A stretch of DNA of 64,000 bases from Belliella buryatensis (GTDB taxonomy: Bacteria > Bacteroidota > Bacteroidia > Cytophagales > Cyclobacteriaceae): NCBI RefSeq assembly GCF_900188245.1, contig NZ_FZOK01000003.1, positions 124,001-188,000 on the forward strand, given 5' to 3'. A program made the position numbers and the translations under genes. A model generated the notes under the pieces. It worked only from the letters and a program-made list of their open reading frames with translations. It was not told the origin of the DNA and did not search any database. This document shows positions 24,010-34,224 of this stretch, in pieces. Within the stretch, counting starts at the first letter, position 1, and each line of letters opens with the position of its first letter.

Positions 24010-26622
24010 TCAGACTTCCACTGACTCAATGTTTTTGAAATACACTTGCTTATCGGCGTCCAAGTCAACCAAGACTGCCGAGTCATTTTTGATATATCCT
24101 GATAAGATTTGCTTAGAAAGCTCATTTAAGATCAGGCGCTGCATGGTTCGCTTCAACGGTCTTGCACCAAACTGCGGATCGAATCCTACTTCTCCCAAAT
24201 AATCTAATACCTCAGTCGTAGCATCGATTTCGATATTGGCTTCTGCGAGTCGCTTTTGAATTTCTCTCCATTGGATATCGACAATTTTTCGAATCACACC
24301 TCTATTCAAAGGCTCAAACATGATCGTTTCATCAATTCTGTTCAGGAACTCTGGTCTGACTGATTTCTTCAAGAGGTCATAGACTTCATCTTTGGTCCTC
24401 TCTAAGATTTCTTCCTTATTCCATTCTTCTATTTCAGCAAATCTTTCTTGAATCAGCGTAGAGCCGATATTCGTCGTCAAGATGATAATCGTATTCTTGA
24501 AATTAGCGATTCTACCTTTGTTATCGGTCAAGCGACCATCATCCAATACTTGGAGCAAGATGTTGAATACATCAGGATGGGCTTTTTCGATCTCGTCAAG
24601 TAAGACAACAGAATAGGGTTTTCTTCTTACGGCTTCCGTAAGTTGTCCACCTTCATCATATCCAACATATCCCGGAGGTGCTCCTACAAGCCTTGATACG
24701 GCATGTCTTTCTTGATATTCTGACATGTCAATTCTTACCATGGCATTGTCATCATTGAAGAGATATTCAGCGAGAGCTTTTGCCAATTCTGTTTTTCCAA
24801 CACCTGTTGTTCCCATGAAAATAAAGGAACCAATAGGACGCTTTGGATCTTGAAGACCTGCTCTGCTTCTCCTCACAGCATCTGAAAGCGCTACGATTGC
24901 TTCTCGTTGACCTGCTACTCTTCTTCCCAATTCATCTTCGAGGTGAAGGAGTTTCTCTCTTTCACTTTGAATCATTTTGCTCAAAGGAATTCCTGTCCAC
25001 TTGGACACAACGGCCGCAATATCTTCATGATCGACTTCTTCTTTGAGCAGCGGAGATCCTTGTTGCATTTCTTCGAGTTGATCTTTGAAGGAATCCAGCT
25101 TCTTCTCCGATTCCACGATCTTGCCATATCTGATCTCAGCTACTTTTCCAAAATCTCCCGAGCGCTCAGCTTGTTCAGCTTCCAGTTTGAGCTTATCGAT
25201 ATTTTCTTTCTCTCTTCTGATACCTGTGATGACAGCTTTTTCGCTTTCCCATTTTGCTTTGACACTTTGTCTTTTTTCAGAAAGCTCAGCAATTTCTTTG
25301 CTAAGGACAGTTTCTTTGTCTTTGTTATTTTCTCTCCTGATCGCTTCTCGCTCGATCTCTAGCTGCATGATTCTCCTGTTGAGTTCATCCAACTCCTGCG
25401 GAAGCGAATCGATTTCCATTCTCAATTTCGCTGCTGCTTCATCCATCAAATCAATGGCTTTGTCAGGTAGAAATCGATCCGAAATATACCTTTGAGAAAG
25501 TTCTACGGCTGAAATTACCGCATCATCTTTGATGCGCACACCATGGTGAAGCTCGTATTTGTCTTTGATTCCTCTTAGAATGGAAATCGCATCAGCTGCA
25601 TCGGGTTCGTCTACGATTACGGATTGAAATCGTCTTTCGAGCGCTTTGTCTTTTTCGATGTATTTCTGATATTCCTTTAAAGTAGTTGCTCCAATAGCGT
25701 GCAACTCTCCTCGAGCCAAAGCCGGCTTGAGTAAATTGGCTGCATCCATGGCACCTTCTCCACCTCCTCCAGCACCAATTAGCGTGTGGATTTCATCGAT
25801 GAAAAGAATGATTTGTCCATCAGAATCAGTAACCTCTTTGATGACTGCTTTGAGTCTTTCTTCAAATTCCCCTTTGTATTTGGCTCCAGCTACGAGTAAA
25901 CCCATATCCAAAGAAATCAAAGTTTTGGTTTTGAGATTTTCTGGAACATCACCGCTGACGATTCGCTGGGCGAGCCCTTCCACGATAGCTGTTTTTCCCA
26001 CACCAGGCTCTCCGAGTAAGATCGGGTTGTTCTTGGTCCTTCTTGCCAAAATCTGCAATACCCTTCTGATCTCCTCATCACGGCCAATGACAGGGTCTAT
26101 TTTTCCCTTTTTGGCCAGTTCGTTCAAGTTTTTGGAGTATTTCTCTAAAGCCCTGTATTTAGATTCTGCGTTTTGATCTGTCACTTTGTTTCCTTGTCTA
26201 AGTTCTTTGATTGCTTCGATCAGGGTTTTTTCAGTCAGACCTTGATCTTTTAATAGTTGTGCTGTTTTATCATTTCCATGTAAGATGGCGAGTAGCAAAT
26301 GCTCAATTGCTACAAATTCGTCACCGAAGGTTTTCAGATAGTCTTTTGCTTTGGTAAGCACTTGATTGGCTGAATTGGATAGATAAGGCTGTTGACCGCT
26401 TACTTTAGCGAAGCTTTTGATGATGTCCTCTATTTTTTGGGCGATCAAGGCTTTATTGACTGACAATTTTTTGAAGATAAAGTCAGTCACATTTTCATCT
26501 TCTGAAAAGATCCCCTTCAAAATATGTGCAGGCTCGATGACTTGCTGTTGCTCAGCCATAGTCAATTCCGCTGCCTTTTGAATAGCTTCTTGAGATTTGA
26601 TAGTGAATTGTTTGAAATCCAT
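24010..26622 (-). CDS. clpB: ATP-dependent disaggregase ClpB
   Basis: This 870-residue Hsp100 chaperone dissolves protein aggregates together with DnaK. I take the ATG at 26622 (MDFKQFTIKSQEAIQKAAEL); 14 upstream residues in frame do not match the family. The Clp N-domain repeats are at ~1-145, AAA-1 with Walker A GEPGVGKT follows, then a middle coiled coil rich in E, K and R (about 400-530) and AAA-2 with GTTGVGKTELAKALAE. The middle domain and the lack of a ClpP-binding loop separate it from ClpA/ClpC. It is probably heat-inducible, but no operator is recognised. Confidence 0.97.
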   Translation of the reverse strand: MDFKQFTIKSQEAIQKAAELTMAEQQQVIEPAHILKGIFSEDENVTDFIFKKLSVNKALIAQKIEDIIKSFAKVSGQQPYLSNSANQVLTKAKDYLKTFGDEFVAIEHLLLAILHGNDKTAQLLKDQGLTEKTLIEAIKELRQGNKVTDQNAESKYRALEKYSKNLNELAKKGKIDPVIGRDEEIRRVLQILARRTKNNPILLGEPGVGKTAIVEGLAQRIVSGDVPENLKTKTLISLDMGLLVAGAKYKGEFEERLKAVIKEVTDSDGQIILFIDEIHTLIGAGGGGEGAMDAANLLKPALARGELHAIGATTLKEYQKYIEKDKALERRFQSVIVDEPDAADAISILRGIKDKYELHHGVRIKDDAVISAVELSQRYISDRFLPDKAIDLMDEAAAKLRMEIDSLPQELDELNRRIMQLEIEREAIRRENNKDKETVLSKEIAELSEKRQSVKAKWESEKAVITGIRREKENIDKLKLEAEQAERSGDFGKVAEIRYGKIVESEKKLDSFKDQLEEMQQGSPLLKEEVDHEDIAAVVSKWTGIPLSKMIQSEREKLLHLEDELGRRVAGQREAIVALSDAVRRSRAGLQDPKRPIGSFIFMGTTGVGKTELAKALAEYLFNDDNAMVRIDMSEYQERHAVSRLVGAPPGYVGYDEGGQLTEAVRRKPYSVVLLDEIEKAHPDVFNILLQVLDDGRLTDNKGRIANFKNTIIILTTNIGSTLIQERFAEIEEWNKEEILERTKDEVYDLLKKSVRPEFLNRIDETIMFEPLNRGVIRKIVDIQWREIQKRLAEANIEIDATTEVLDYLGEVGFDPQFGARPLKRTMQRLILNELSKQILSGYIKNDSAVLVDLDADKQVYFKNIESVEV

Positions 26623-26852
26623 TTTATTGATAGTTTTTCTGTTGCTGTGGTTATTTGAAATCATCTCATCAAATGATCAACCAGAGCAATTTTTCGGAAA
26701 AAATGTCCGAAAACCACCTTTAATAAGCTACAAATCAAGACGTTTTGACAGAAAACGAAATGTTATCTATGACTTAACTACTTGAAAAAAACTATATCAT
26801 TGACCTTATGCACAGTTCAAATAAAAAGATAAAAATCAGACTTTTTAAAAAT

Positions 26853-26880
26853 AAAAAAAGCCCACTTTCGTGAGCTTTTG
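26853..26880 (-). terminator. Terminator behind the coiled-coil protein gene
   Basis: AAAAGCCCAC pairs with GTGAGCTTTT around a TTTC loop with one mismatch. On the minus strand a T-run follows the stem. It lies 6 bases from the stop of the coiled-coil gene at 26886. Confidence 0.65.
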
Positions 26881-26885
26881 AAAAA

Positions 26886-27365
26886 TTAATTTTCTTTTGC
26901 TTTATACCTTTCTAAATCTCTTTCAAATCTTGAAATATCAGAATTGGCCTTTTCTACATTGATTTCAAGTTGCTTTTGCTTCAGTTCCATTTTTGCTACT
27001 TTTTCATTTGTTGTGCCTTTTTGGATAGCCTTTTCTATTTTCAAGTTTTTTTGGGCAAGTTTAATCTCTGCTTTTTGCCGCTTTGTCACAGCTTTATCAT
27101 AATTTTTTTGAGCCTTTTCAAGATTTTTTACCCTTTTAGCCTCTGCCTTTTCTGCAGCTTGCATCCGCTTCAATTCAGCCTGTTGAGCTTTTAACTCTCG
27201 TTTTTCTTGAGCCAATCGCTGTTTCTCTTCTTTTTGAGCCTGCTTCATTTCCGCCATCTCAGTCTTGCTCATTTCTTTTTTCTCGACAGATTCTTGTGCT
27301 TGTGCTCCCGCAGTCAACAATAGCATACAAAAAAGGAATCCAAAAATTAATTTCACTTTTTTCAT
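26886..27365 (-). CDS. Secreted coiled-coil protein, K/E/A-rich
   Basis: This is a 159-residue protein with the signal peptide MKKVKLIFGFLFCMLLLTAGAQA. The rest is an almost continuous heptad-rich helix of A, E, K, Q and R (residues ~28-155), predicted to be a periplasmic coiled coil. It has no cysteine after cleavage. It is divergent from the hybrid kinase gene with about 160 bases between them and is ended by a clear terminator. No family function is known; similar periplasmic coiled coils occur widely in Bacteroidetes. Confidence 0.72.
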   Translation of the reverse strand: MKKVKLIFGFLFCMLLLTAGAQAQESVEKKEMSKTEMAEMKQAQKEEKQRLAQEKRELKAQQAELKRMQAAEKAEAKRVKNLEKAQKNYDKAVTKRQKAEIKLAQKNLKIEKAIQKGTTNEKVAKMELKQKQLEINVEKANSDISRFERDLERYKAKEN

Positions 27366-27498
27366 AATTATTCAATTTTTATTAGAAAACAAATTTACAT
27401 CTTATTAAAGTCCAACAACTATACCAAGAGTACATCAAACAATCTAATTTATCAATTAAATATTGTTTTATGCATATTATTGAGTGTTTTTTGTAATT

Positions 27499-27506
27499 TA
27501 GTTTTG
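27499..27506 (+). promoter_or_regulatory. Possible -7 element of the hybrid kinase gene
   Basis: TAGTTTTG matches the Bacteroidetes -7 consensus TAnnTTTG and lies 18 bases before the ATG at 27524. A TTG at 27480-27482 is only 16 bases upstream, shorter than the usual ~19, so the call is tentative. Confidence 0.3.
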
Positions 27507-27523
27507 ACTTTTAAAAGTACATT

Positions 27524-30500
27524 ATGGTTGAGCAGTTTCAGTTTAATTTGATTTCTATACCTGTATTTATCACAAGTATATTATTTCTCTTTTTGATCAT
27601 ATTGAGCAGGAAAAAAACCAATGAATACGGAGAGCAATACTTTACTTACCTTTTAATTTCTTGCTTTCTTTACGCTATACTTTATGGTTTAGAAATCATT
27701 TCTACTTCAAAACCTTACATTGTCAATTTTTATAAATTAGAGTTTTTAGGAGGTGTTTTCATCACACCATTACTTTTGGCATTTGCCTTGAAATATACAG
27801 GTAATGGTAAGTTTTTGAATACATTTGGCAAAACTTTGCTCTTTGGATCTGCGATAGTTTTTCTTGGTTTACTTTTTACAAATGACTTTCATTTACTTTT
27901 TTACAAGGGATTTGATATCAATTCACAAGAATATTTTACATCAATAAGCTTTGATCCAGGTGTGGTTCATTGGCTCTATGGTATTTACAATATTATATTG
28001 GTGATCATTACCAATATTCTGTTGATCAGAATGCTGTTATTTGTTCCAGATGCATTTTCAAAGCAAGTTACTGTCATCTTGATGGCAACTTTAATTCCGT
28101 GGTTGACTCATATTTTGGATTTATTTGAATTTTATGAGACTCCACTAGACTTAGTGCCTTTTTCATTGGCCTTAAGTGCTGTTTTCATGTATTGGGGCTT
28201 ATTCAAATTGGGGCTTTTGAAGTCTATGCCAATTGCTTTTGAGAAAATATTCAACGAACTCAGTGATGGAGTAATTATTTTGGATAAATCAGGGGAGATC
28301 ATCACGCATAATAAAACAGCCTTAAAGCTCCTCAAACTTCAAGAACCTTTGACAAAGTCAACCCTTTTGTCAGATTGGCCTGGTACTAGTAGCTATTTGG
28401 ACATCAAAAACCAGGCATCTCCATCTGAACTACATCCCCATAATGGGCAAACACTACTAATCAGCAGGGAATCAGCAGCTGAGCATGGCTACGGCGATGA
28501 CCCAATTCACTACATCATGCTGAGGGATATATCAGCTGAGAAAAAAACACAGGTTATTCTCAAATCCAACGAGCAAAAACTACAGAAAGCCAATGCCAAT
28601 TTACTAAGAAATGAACGCATGCTAAAGTCTATCGCTTTGGCTACTAAAGAACTTCTATCCAACCGAGACTTTTCTATTGCTACTCAAAAAGCAGTAACGA
28701 TACTTGGAGAAGGGGCTGGAGTAGATAGGGCTTATCTTTTTGAAAATAGTCAAGACGAAGAAGGCAATTTATATAGTTCACAGCGGTTTGAATGGAGTGC
28801 GTCTGGGGTGCCGCCAGAAATCAACAACCCAGATCTGCAAGGTCTACCCATGAACCTTTATGGTGAGGCTGTAGATTTCCTCCAAGACAATAAAATATAC
28901 CAGACAATTGTCTCACAACTTAAAGATATCGAGCTCAAAAGTTTACTAGAAGGGCAAGAAATCAAGTCAATTTTACTGATTCCCATATTTGTAGGGGAAA
29001 ATTTCTGGGGCTATGTGGGGTTTGACGATTGTACCTACGAAAAAGTCTGGAGTGATGCTGAAGCAGCTTTGCTACTAAGCTTTGCAGATAGTATTTCCAA
29101 TGCCATTGAAAGAAAAACTTTGGAGCAAAACCTTTTCAAATCAATGCAACAAGCCAAGGAGGCAAGCATAGCCAAGTCTGAATTCCTAGCTAATATGAGT
29201 CATGAAATACGAACCCCACTCAATGGCGTTATCGGATTTTCAGATCTATTGATGCGTACTAGCCTAGACCAAACCCAAAGAAACTACCTCAAATCCATTA
29301 CACAGTCAGGCAATCTGTTGCTTGACCTGATCAATGATATACTAGATTTCTCCAAAATTGAAGCTGGGAAACTTGAACTCAGCCCCATCAAATTGAATTT
29401 GAAAGAATTGGCTGAGGAAACTCTCACAGTCATCAAACCTTTGGCGGAGGAAAAAAATCTGAAGCTATTACTTAGTCTAGATCTCAAACTTCCTCAAATA
29501 GTTTTGCTGGATATAACTCGGATCAAGCAGATCCTAATGAACTTGCTAAGTAATGCAGTCAAATTCACAAAAGAAGGAGAGATAGAACTATCTATTCAAG
29601 CAAAATCTATTGATCTTAAGAGTCAACAAGCGAATTTGATCTTTGCTGTGAAGGATACTGGAATCGGTATTTCTAAAGAAAAAGAAAAGATCATTTTCGA
29701 GGCCTTCGCTCAAGAGGACAGTTCTACCACGAGAAAGTATGGAGGAACAGGCTTAGGTTTGACCATCTGCAACAAGCTTTTAGAACTGATGGACAGTAAG
29801 CTTGAGCTCGAAACCAAATTGGGAGAAGGTAGCAGGTTCTACTTTACTATCAATGCACCTTTTGAAAACTTAGATGGGCTAGAATTACCTTCAAAAACTG
29901 AGGAAGAAAGACCTATTGAAGAAGACTTATTGACAGTCAAAAACCGAAAAATCCTCCTTGTTGATGACAATCCTGTGAATATGTTGCTGGCCAAAACAAT
30001 CGTCAGAAACCTGATTCCTTCAGCAGCAATTTACGAGGCTAAAAATGGATTGGAAGCCGTAGAGTTATTCAAAATATACAAACCTGAAATCGTCTTTATG
30101 GACATTCAAATGCCAGAAATGAGTGGCTATGAAGCAACACAGGCCATCAGGGCATTTGAAATAGGGAAGAAAACGCCAATCATCGCACTCACTGCTGGGA
30201 CAGTAAAAGGGGAGCATGAAAGGTGCTTAGAAGCAGGTATGGATGATTACTTGAGCAAGCCCATTTTAGTTTCCGATATTTCTGAAAAACTATATCAGTA
30301 CCTAGATAATAAAGTAGAAGAGACGGTATTTGTATCTAAATTTGATGAGTATAAATCCACCGACCCTGATTTTTTCAAGGAACTGATCGTAGTCAGTAAA
30401 GAAAATTTGACAAAACTTCAAGAACAGATCGATATAAATATTTCCGAAAAAAGCCTGAATAAGATTAAACAAACTGCTCATGCCATTAGAGGAATTGCTT

Positions 30501-30655
30501 TGAATCTTGATTTGAAAAAACTGTCTGAAATAGCAGGGGAAATAGAAAAAATTAAAGAACTATCTGTTGAAGAGAATTTGATGCTTTTCAAACAGCTAGA
30601 AGAAGAAATCAATCAGATTCTTCAAAAACTTGAAAAGGAAATCAATGAAATATGA
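27524..30655 (+). CDS. Hybrid sensor histidine kinase (7TM, PAS, GAF, HisKA, HATPase, REC, HPt)
   Basis: This 1043-residue protein has seven or so transmembrane helices at residues ~5-240 (histidine kinase N-terminal 7TM type), a PAS-like segment (~245-345), a GAF domain (~365-530), HisKA with phospho-acceptor H560 in SHEIRTPLNGV, HATPase_c (KDTGIGIS and GGTGLGLTI), a receiver domain with D860 in VFMDIQMPEMSGYEA, and a C-terminal HPt with H986 in AHAIRGIA. All relay stations are thus on one chain. No DNA-binding partner is adjacent, so the final response regulator is encoded elsewhere. The signal is unknown; the 7TM unit suggests a membrane or extracellular ligand. Confidence 0.93.
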   Translation: MVEQFQFNLISIPVFITSILFLFLIILSRKKTNEYGEQYFTYLLISCFLYAILYGLEIISTSKPYIVNFYKLEFLGGVFITPLLLAFALKYTGNGKFLNTFGKTLLFGSAIVFLGLLFTNDFHLLFYKGFDINSQEYFTSISFDPGVVHWLYGIYNIILVIITNILLIRMLLFVPDAFSKQVTVILMATLIPWLTHILDLFEFYETPLDLVPFSLALSAVFMYWGLFKLGLLKSMPIAFEKIFNELSDGVIILDKSGEIITHNKTALKLLKLQEPLTKSTLLSDWPGTSSYLDIKNQASPSELHPHNGQTLLISRESAAEHGYGDDPIHYIMLRDISAEKKTQVILKSNEQKLQKANANLLRNERMLKSIALATKELLSNRDFSIATQKAVTILGEGAGVDRAYLFENSQDEEGNLYSSQRFEWSASGVPPEINNPDLQGLPMNLYGEAVDFLQDNKIYQTIVSQLKDIELKSLLEGQEIKSILLIPIFVGENFWGYVGFDDCTYEKVWSDAEAALLLSFADSISNAIERKTLEQNLFKSMQQAKEASIAKSEFLANMSHEIRTPLNGVIGFSDLLMRTSLDQTQRNYLKSITQSGNLLLDLINDILDFSKIEAGKLELSPIKLNLKELAEETLTVIKPLAEEKNLKLLLSLDLKLPQIVLLDITRIKQILMNLLSNAVKFTKEGEIELSIQAKSIDLKSQQANLIFAVKDTGIGISKEKEKIIFEAFAQEDSSTTRKYGGTGLGLTICNKLLELMDSKLELETKLGEGSRFYFTINAPFENLDGLELPSKTEEERPIEEDLLTVKNRKILLVDDNPVNMLLAKTIVRNLIPSAAIYEAKNGLEAVELFKIYKPEIVFMDIQMPEMSGYEATQAIRAFEIGKKTPIIALTAGTVKGEHERCLEAGMDDYLSKPILVSDISEKLYQYLDNKVEETVFVSKFDEYKSTDPDFFKELIVVSKENLTKLQEQIDINISEKSLNKIKQTAHAIRGIALNLDLKKLSEIAGEIEKIKELSVEENLMLFKQLEEEINQILQKLEKEINEI

Positions 30656-30675
30656 TCATTCATGATCGGATGGAT

Positions 30676-30707
30676 AAAAAAAGGGAAGCAGCGCTTCCCT
30701 TTTTTTG
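30676..30707. terminator. Bidirectional terminator
   Basis: GGGAAGC (30683-30689) pairs with GCTTCCC (30693-30699), with an A-run before and a T-run after. It serves the convergent kinase and dipeptidase genes. Confidence 0.85.
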
Positions 30708-30733
30708 TTTTATGGTTTGTGAATATATAACAA

Positions 30734-31975
30734 TTATTTTCCTGCCGCAGCTTCAACAGCCTTCCAAACACGGAAGAAATTTTGATAACAAATCTTCTCT
30801 ATGTCGGCTCTAGAATACCCTAGTTTCAACAATTCAGCGATCAAGTTAGGATACATAGAAGCGTCTTTTAATCCTTCAGGAAGGGAGTCTCCTACTCCAT
30901 CAAAATCTGACCCCAAACCTACATGATCTATACCCACTAGCTTGACCACATGGTCAATGTGCTCAGCTACTTTACTTACATGTACATTAGGTTTATTGGC
31001 TTCCATATATTCATTGATGTATTCCTGAGCTGCTTCATCCCTTCTTGTTAGGCCATTTTCTTCTAGCCATGTTGCAATGTGCGCTCTATTTGCGGTATTT
31101 TTCTCAGAATATGCCTGATCTAAGAAACTCCCACCAAATGTGATCATGACCATTCCGTCTTTCTCAGCGATCTTTTGGATAACTTCATCTGATACGTTTC
31201 TTTCAAAGCCCGGCGTGAATTTCCTCGCAGAGCTATGAGTAGCCACTATCGGTGCCTTGCTGATCTCTGCTACATCAAAGAAGGTTCTATCAGTAATATG
31301 GGAGACATCGATGATCATACCCAATCTGTTCATCTCAGCCACAACTTCTTTTCCGAATTCACTAAGCCCACCATGAGTTTCAGCATCATCATAAGAAGAA
31401 TCACCAACCAAATTATCTTTACCATGGGTCAGCGTCATATATCTAATGCCTTTGTTATAAAAATATTCCACATTACTCAAGTCATCTTCTATAGCGGCAG
31501 CATTTTCTATTCCCATAGGAAGCGAAAGCAGACCCTTTTTGAAATTAGCCTCAATCTCTTCTGGGGATTTAGCTAAAGCAATTTTATCAGGCCAAGTAGT
31601 TGCTAACCTTTCGACCATCATGATCAAGGTGTCAGCCAAATCTTTTGCCCCACCTCTATCCTGATATCCTGCTGGGATATAGATCGCCATAAACGGCGCA
31701 TCCATTCCACCTTCCATCGCTCGAACATAATCTATGTTTCCTGACTCTTGTCGATTGATGAAATCATAGACTTCACCTGTCATGGTGTTGCCTTGGTTAT
31801 ACATTCTAAATGGAAGATCCATGTGACCATCTACAATGATGGTGTTTTTAGCGATTTCTTTGGCTATTTCCAGCCTTTCCTCATCAGTGAGTTGGGTGTA
31901 ATCCACTTCTACAGCCTTTTCGCTACAAGCAAAAGCCATGGCTGCACCAAGCGCTAGGGATAAAATTTTTCTCAT
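30734..31975 (-). CDS. Membrane dipeptidase (peptidase M19), lipoprotein
   Basis: This 413-residue zinc dipeptidase of the renal dipeptidase family carries the lipoprotein signal MRKILSLALGAAMAFAC (cysteine 17), so it is lipid-anchored, probably in the periplasm or on the surface. Zinc-ligand motifs are visible: IVDGHMDLPFRMY (HxD), the GIENAAAI glutamate, IDVSHI and PIVATHSS, and VGLGSDFDGVG near the C-terminus. It hydrolyses dipeptides, possibly including D-containing ones. It stands alone between a terminator and a divergent gap. Confidence 0.93.
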   Translation of the reverse strand: MRKILSLALGAAMAFACSEKAVEVDYTQLTDEERLEIAKEIAKNTIIVDGHMDLPFRMYNQGNTMTGEVYDFINRQESGNIDYVRAMEGGMDAPFMAIYIPAGYQDRGGAKDLADTLIMMVERLATTWPDKIALAKSPEEIEANFKKGLLSLPMGIENAAAIEDDLSNVEYFYNKGIRYMTLTHGKDNLVGDSSYDDAETHGGLSEFGKEVVAEMNRLGMIIDVSHITDRTFFDVAEISKAPIVATHSSARKFTPGFERNVSDEVIQKIAEKDGMVMITFGGSFLDQAYSEKNTANRAHIATWLEENGLTRRDEAAQEYINEYMEANKPNVHVSKVAEHIDHVVKLVGIDHVGLGSDFDGVGDSLPEGLKDASMYPNLIAELLKLGYSRADIEKICYQNFFRVWKAVEAAAGK

Positions 31976-32158
31976 AATGTACAGGTTTAGAATCCAATTT
32001 AATTAATCCACAAATACCCAAAACCATAAGATTTATAAACGGTTATTATTTGGGTTTAAACCTAAGTAAAGAAAGTCAAAACACTACTTTTAAAATGGTT
32101 TGGACAAAAATTATTAACTTAACAAACTATTCATTTTCAATTTATTAATTCAAAAAAC

Positions 32159-33034
32159 ATGAAAAAATCCTTATTTATTCAACTCACTATACTAGGAACT
32201 TTCCTTCTTGTAGCCTGCGGAGGCGGCTCTAATGAAACTGTCATAGAGGAAGAAAATGAAGACGAAATAGAACCTACCCTTACCCTCTTATGGGAGACGG
32301 ATGATACGTTGATAACCAACGAATCCGTACTTTATCATGAAGCAACAGGTACTATCTATGTGGCCAACATCGATGGTAATCCTACTGATAAAGACGGTAA
32401 AGGCTCCATCAGCATAATAGACAAAGAAGGTAATATCATTGAACAAGAGTGGATAAAAGGAATTGATGCCCCTAAGGGTATGGGGATTACCAATGGCAAA
32501 TTGTATGTAACCAACATTGATGAACTTGTAGAAATTGATATTGAAACAGCAACTATCAGCAACAGATATGCGGTGGAAGAAGCTGCTTTCCTCAATGATG
32601 TGGATGTACACAATGATAGAGTTTATTTCTCTGACATGGCTACTGGCAAAATCCATTTTTTATTGGACGGTGAAATTTATCTCTTTGCAGAAGGACAAAA
32701 CAATATCAATGGTCTGAGAGTAGGTGGAGATGGTACTTTGTATGGCTTAGATGCAGAAGGGTTGAAAAAATATGATGAGGAAGGAAACTATGAAATGATC
32801 AATCAAGAAGTCACAGGTGGGGATGGATTGATTATCATAGATGATAACACTTTTCTAGCAAGTAGATGGCAAGGTGAAATCTACCTTATTCAAAATGGTG
32901 TAGCTACACTTCTATTAGATACCAAAATTGAAGAATCTAATACAGCAGATATTGGGTTTATTCCATCAGAGAACATTGTGCTTGTTCCGACGTTCTTCAA
33001 AAACAAGGTAGCTGCTTATCAATTGTCCTATTAA
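32159..33034 (+). CDS. Beta-propeller lipoprotein (SMP-30/NHL-like)
   Basis: This 291-residue protein has a lipobox (LLVACGGGSN, cysteine ~20) followed by an acidic linker and repeated propeller blades such as GTIYVANIDGN, GKLYVTNIDELVEI, DRVYFSDMATGKI and GTLYGLDAEGLKK. The blades resemble SMP-30/gluconolactonase or NHL-type six-bladed propellers. Catalytic residues of lactonases cannot be confirmed. It is a lone gene; the fold suggests ligand binding or sugar-lactone chemistry at the cell surface. Confidence 0.75.
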   Translation: MKKSLFIQLTILGTFLLVACGGGSNETVIEEENEDEIEPTLTLLWETDDTLITNESVLYHEATGTIYVANIDGNPTDKDGKGSISIIDKEGNIIEQEWIKGIDAPKGMGITNGKLYVTNIDELVEIDIETATISNRYAVEEAAFLNDVDVHNDRVYFSDMATGKIHFLLDGEIYLFAEGQNNINGLRVGGDGTLYGLDAEGLKKYDEEGNYEMINQEVTGGDGLIIIDDNTFLASRWQGEIYLIQNGVATLLLDTKIEESNTADIGFIPSENIVLVPTFFKNKVAAYQLSY

Positions 33035-33163
33035 TTGGACACCCGATTGAGAAATCCAGTTTTCTCTATTCAATTTCAAACGATAGTCCGTACCTTTAAT
33101 TCAGAATTCACAAAAAAAGAAGGATTATAAAAATTCAATCTTTTTTTGTAGCATAAGATTAAT

Positions 33164-34165
33164 ATGAATAAGTCAGAACACATCAATTACGAATTAGAAA
33201 AAAATCTTGAAGTCATCAGTCAACTTGACGACTTCGTAGGTTATGCTGTCGACAATACCTTGGTAGACCCAGATGACTGTTGGCAACCTACCGACTTCCT
33301 ACCAGATATGGGAGAGCCTGATGCTTTTGAGCAAGTCAAACAACTGCAAGAAAGGGCTGCTGGCATTCCAGATACCATCATTACTTCTTTGATAGGGAAT
33401 ATGATCACTGAAGAGGCCTTGCCGAGCTACCAGACTTATTTTAATCTATTAGAGGGAATCAACCCTGAAGGCAACCTCCTTAGTCCATCAGGTTGGGTAA
33501 GGTGGTCTAAGGCTTGGACTGCTGAAGAGAATCGTCACGGAGACCTACTCAACAAATACCTTTATCTATCAGGCAGGGCTGATATGAAAAAAGTAGAGCA
33601 GACTATCCATAGATTGATCTACAATGGATTTGATCCTAAATCAGAAAAAGATCCATATCAAGCCATTATCTATACCTCATTCCAAGAAAGAGCAACCAAA
33701 ATTTCTCATGTCAATACAGGTAAACTAGCTGATAAAGCTGGTGATGATGTGCTATCTAGGATTTGTAAAACCATCGCAGGTGATGAAGCAAGACATGAAA
33801 AAGCCTACAAGTCCTTTATGTCTGAGATCTTCAATATCGATCCAAATGGAGCAATATTGGCATTTGAAAAAATGATGCGTAAGCAGATCGTCATGCCAGC
33901 AGTATTGATGGGAAAAGGTAGTGCTAACCCTAGCCTTTTTGATCAATTCTCTGCTATAACACAAAAAATCGGAGTTTACACTGGCTGGGATTATGCGAGA
34001 ATCATTGAACACTTGGTGAAACTATGGAAGATTGAGTCTCTTACAGGTTTATCAGATGCTGCTGCCAAAGCTCAGGATTACCTATCGGGCCTGTCAGATA
34101 GATATATGCGGGTAGCTGATAGAATGAAAGCTCCTGACGAAGTTCAGCTAGCTTGGTTGAAATAA
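33164..34165 (+). CDS. Acyl-ACP desaturase (stearoyl-ACP desaturase family)
   Basis: This 333-residue soluble di-iron desaturase introduces a cis double bond into acyl-ACP with O2 and ferredoxin. The di-iron motifs are EENRHGDLLNKYL and DEARHEKAYKSF (two ExxH), with further glutamates upstream (ITEEALPSYQTYF) and in FQERATKISH. Such plant-type desaturases are common in marine Bacteroidetes and actinobacteria. It is a single gene closed by a terminator. Confidence 0.93.
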   Translation: MNKSEHINYELEKNLEVISQLDDFVGYAVDNTLVDPDDCWQPTDFLPDMGEPDAFEQVKQLQERAAGIPDTIITSLIGNMITEEALPSYQTYFNLLEGINPEGNLLSPSGWVRWSKAWTAEENRHGDLLNKYLYLSGRADMKKVEQTIHRLIYNGFDPKSEKDPYQAIIYTSFQERATKISHVNTGKLADKAGDDVLSRICKTIAGDEARHEKAYKSFMSEIFNIDPNGAILAFEKMMRKQIVMPAVLMGKGSANPSLFDQFSAITQKIGVYTGWDYARIIEHLVKLWKIESLTGLSDAAAKAQDYLSGLSDRYMRVADRMKAPDEVQLAWLK

Positions 34166-34192
34166 GATTAAACATTGTTCCATGACAACATC

Positions 34193-34224
34193 AAAAGCAC
34201 TGATTTAAAATTCAGTGCTTTTTT
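34193..34224 (+). terminator. Terminator behind the desaturase gene
   Basis: AGCACTGA (34196-34203) pairs with TCAGTGCT (34212-34219), flanked by an A-run and six T. Confidence 0.85.

Noticed and set aside
24843-26176. Several open frames on the plus strand inside clpB
   Set aside because: They are serine- and phenylalanine-rich antisense shadows of clpB, which has full family motifs.
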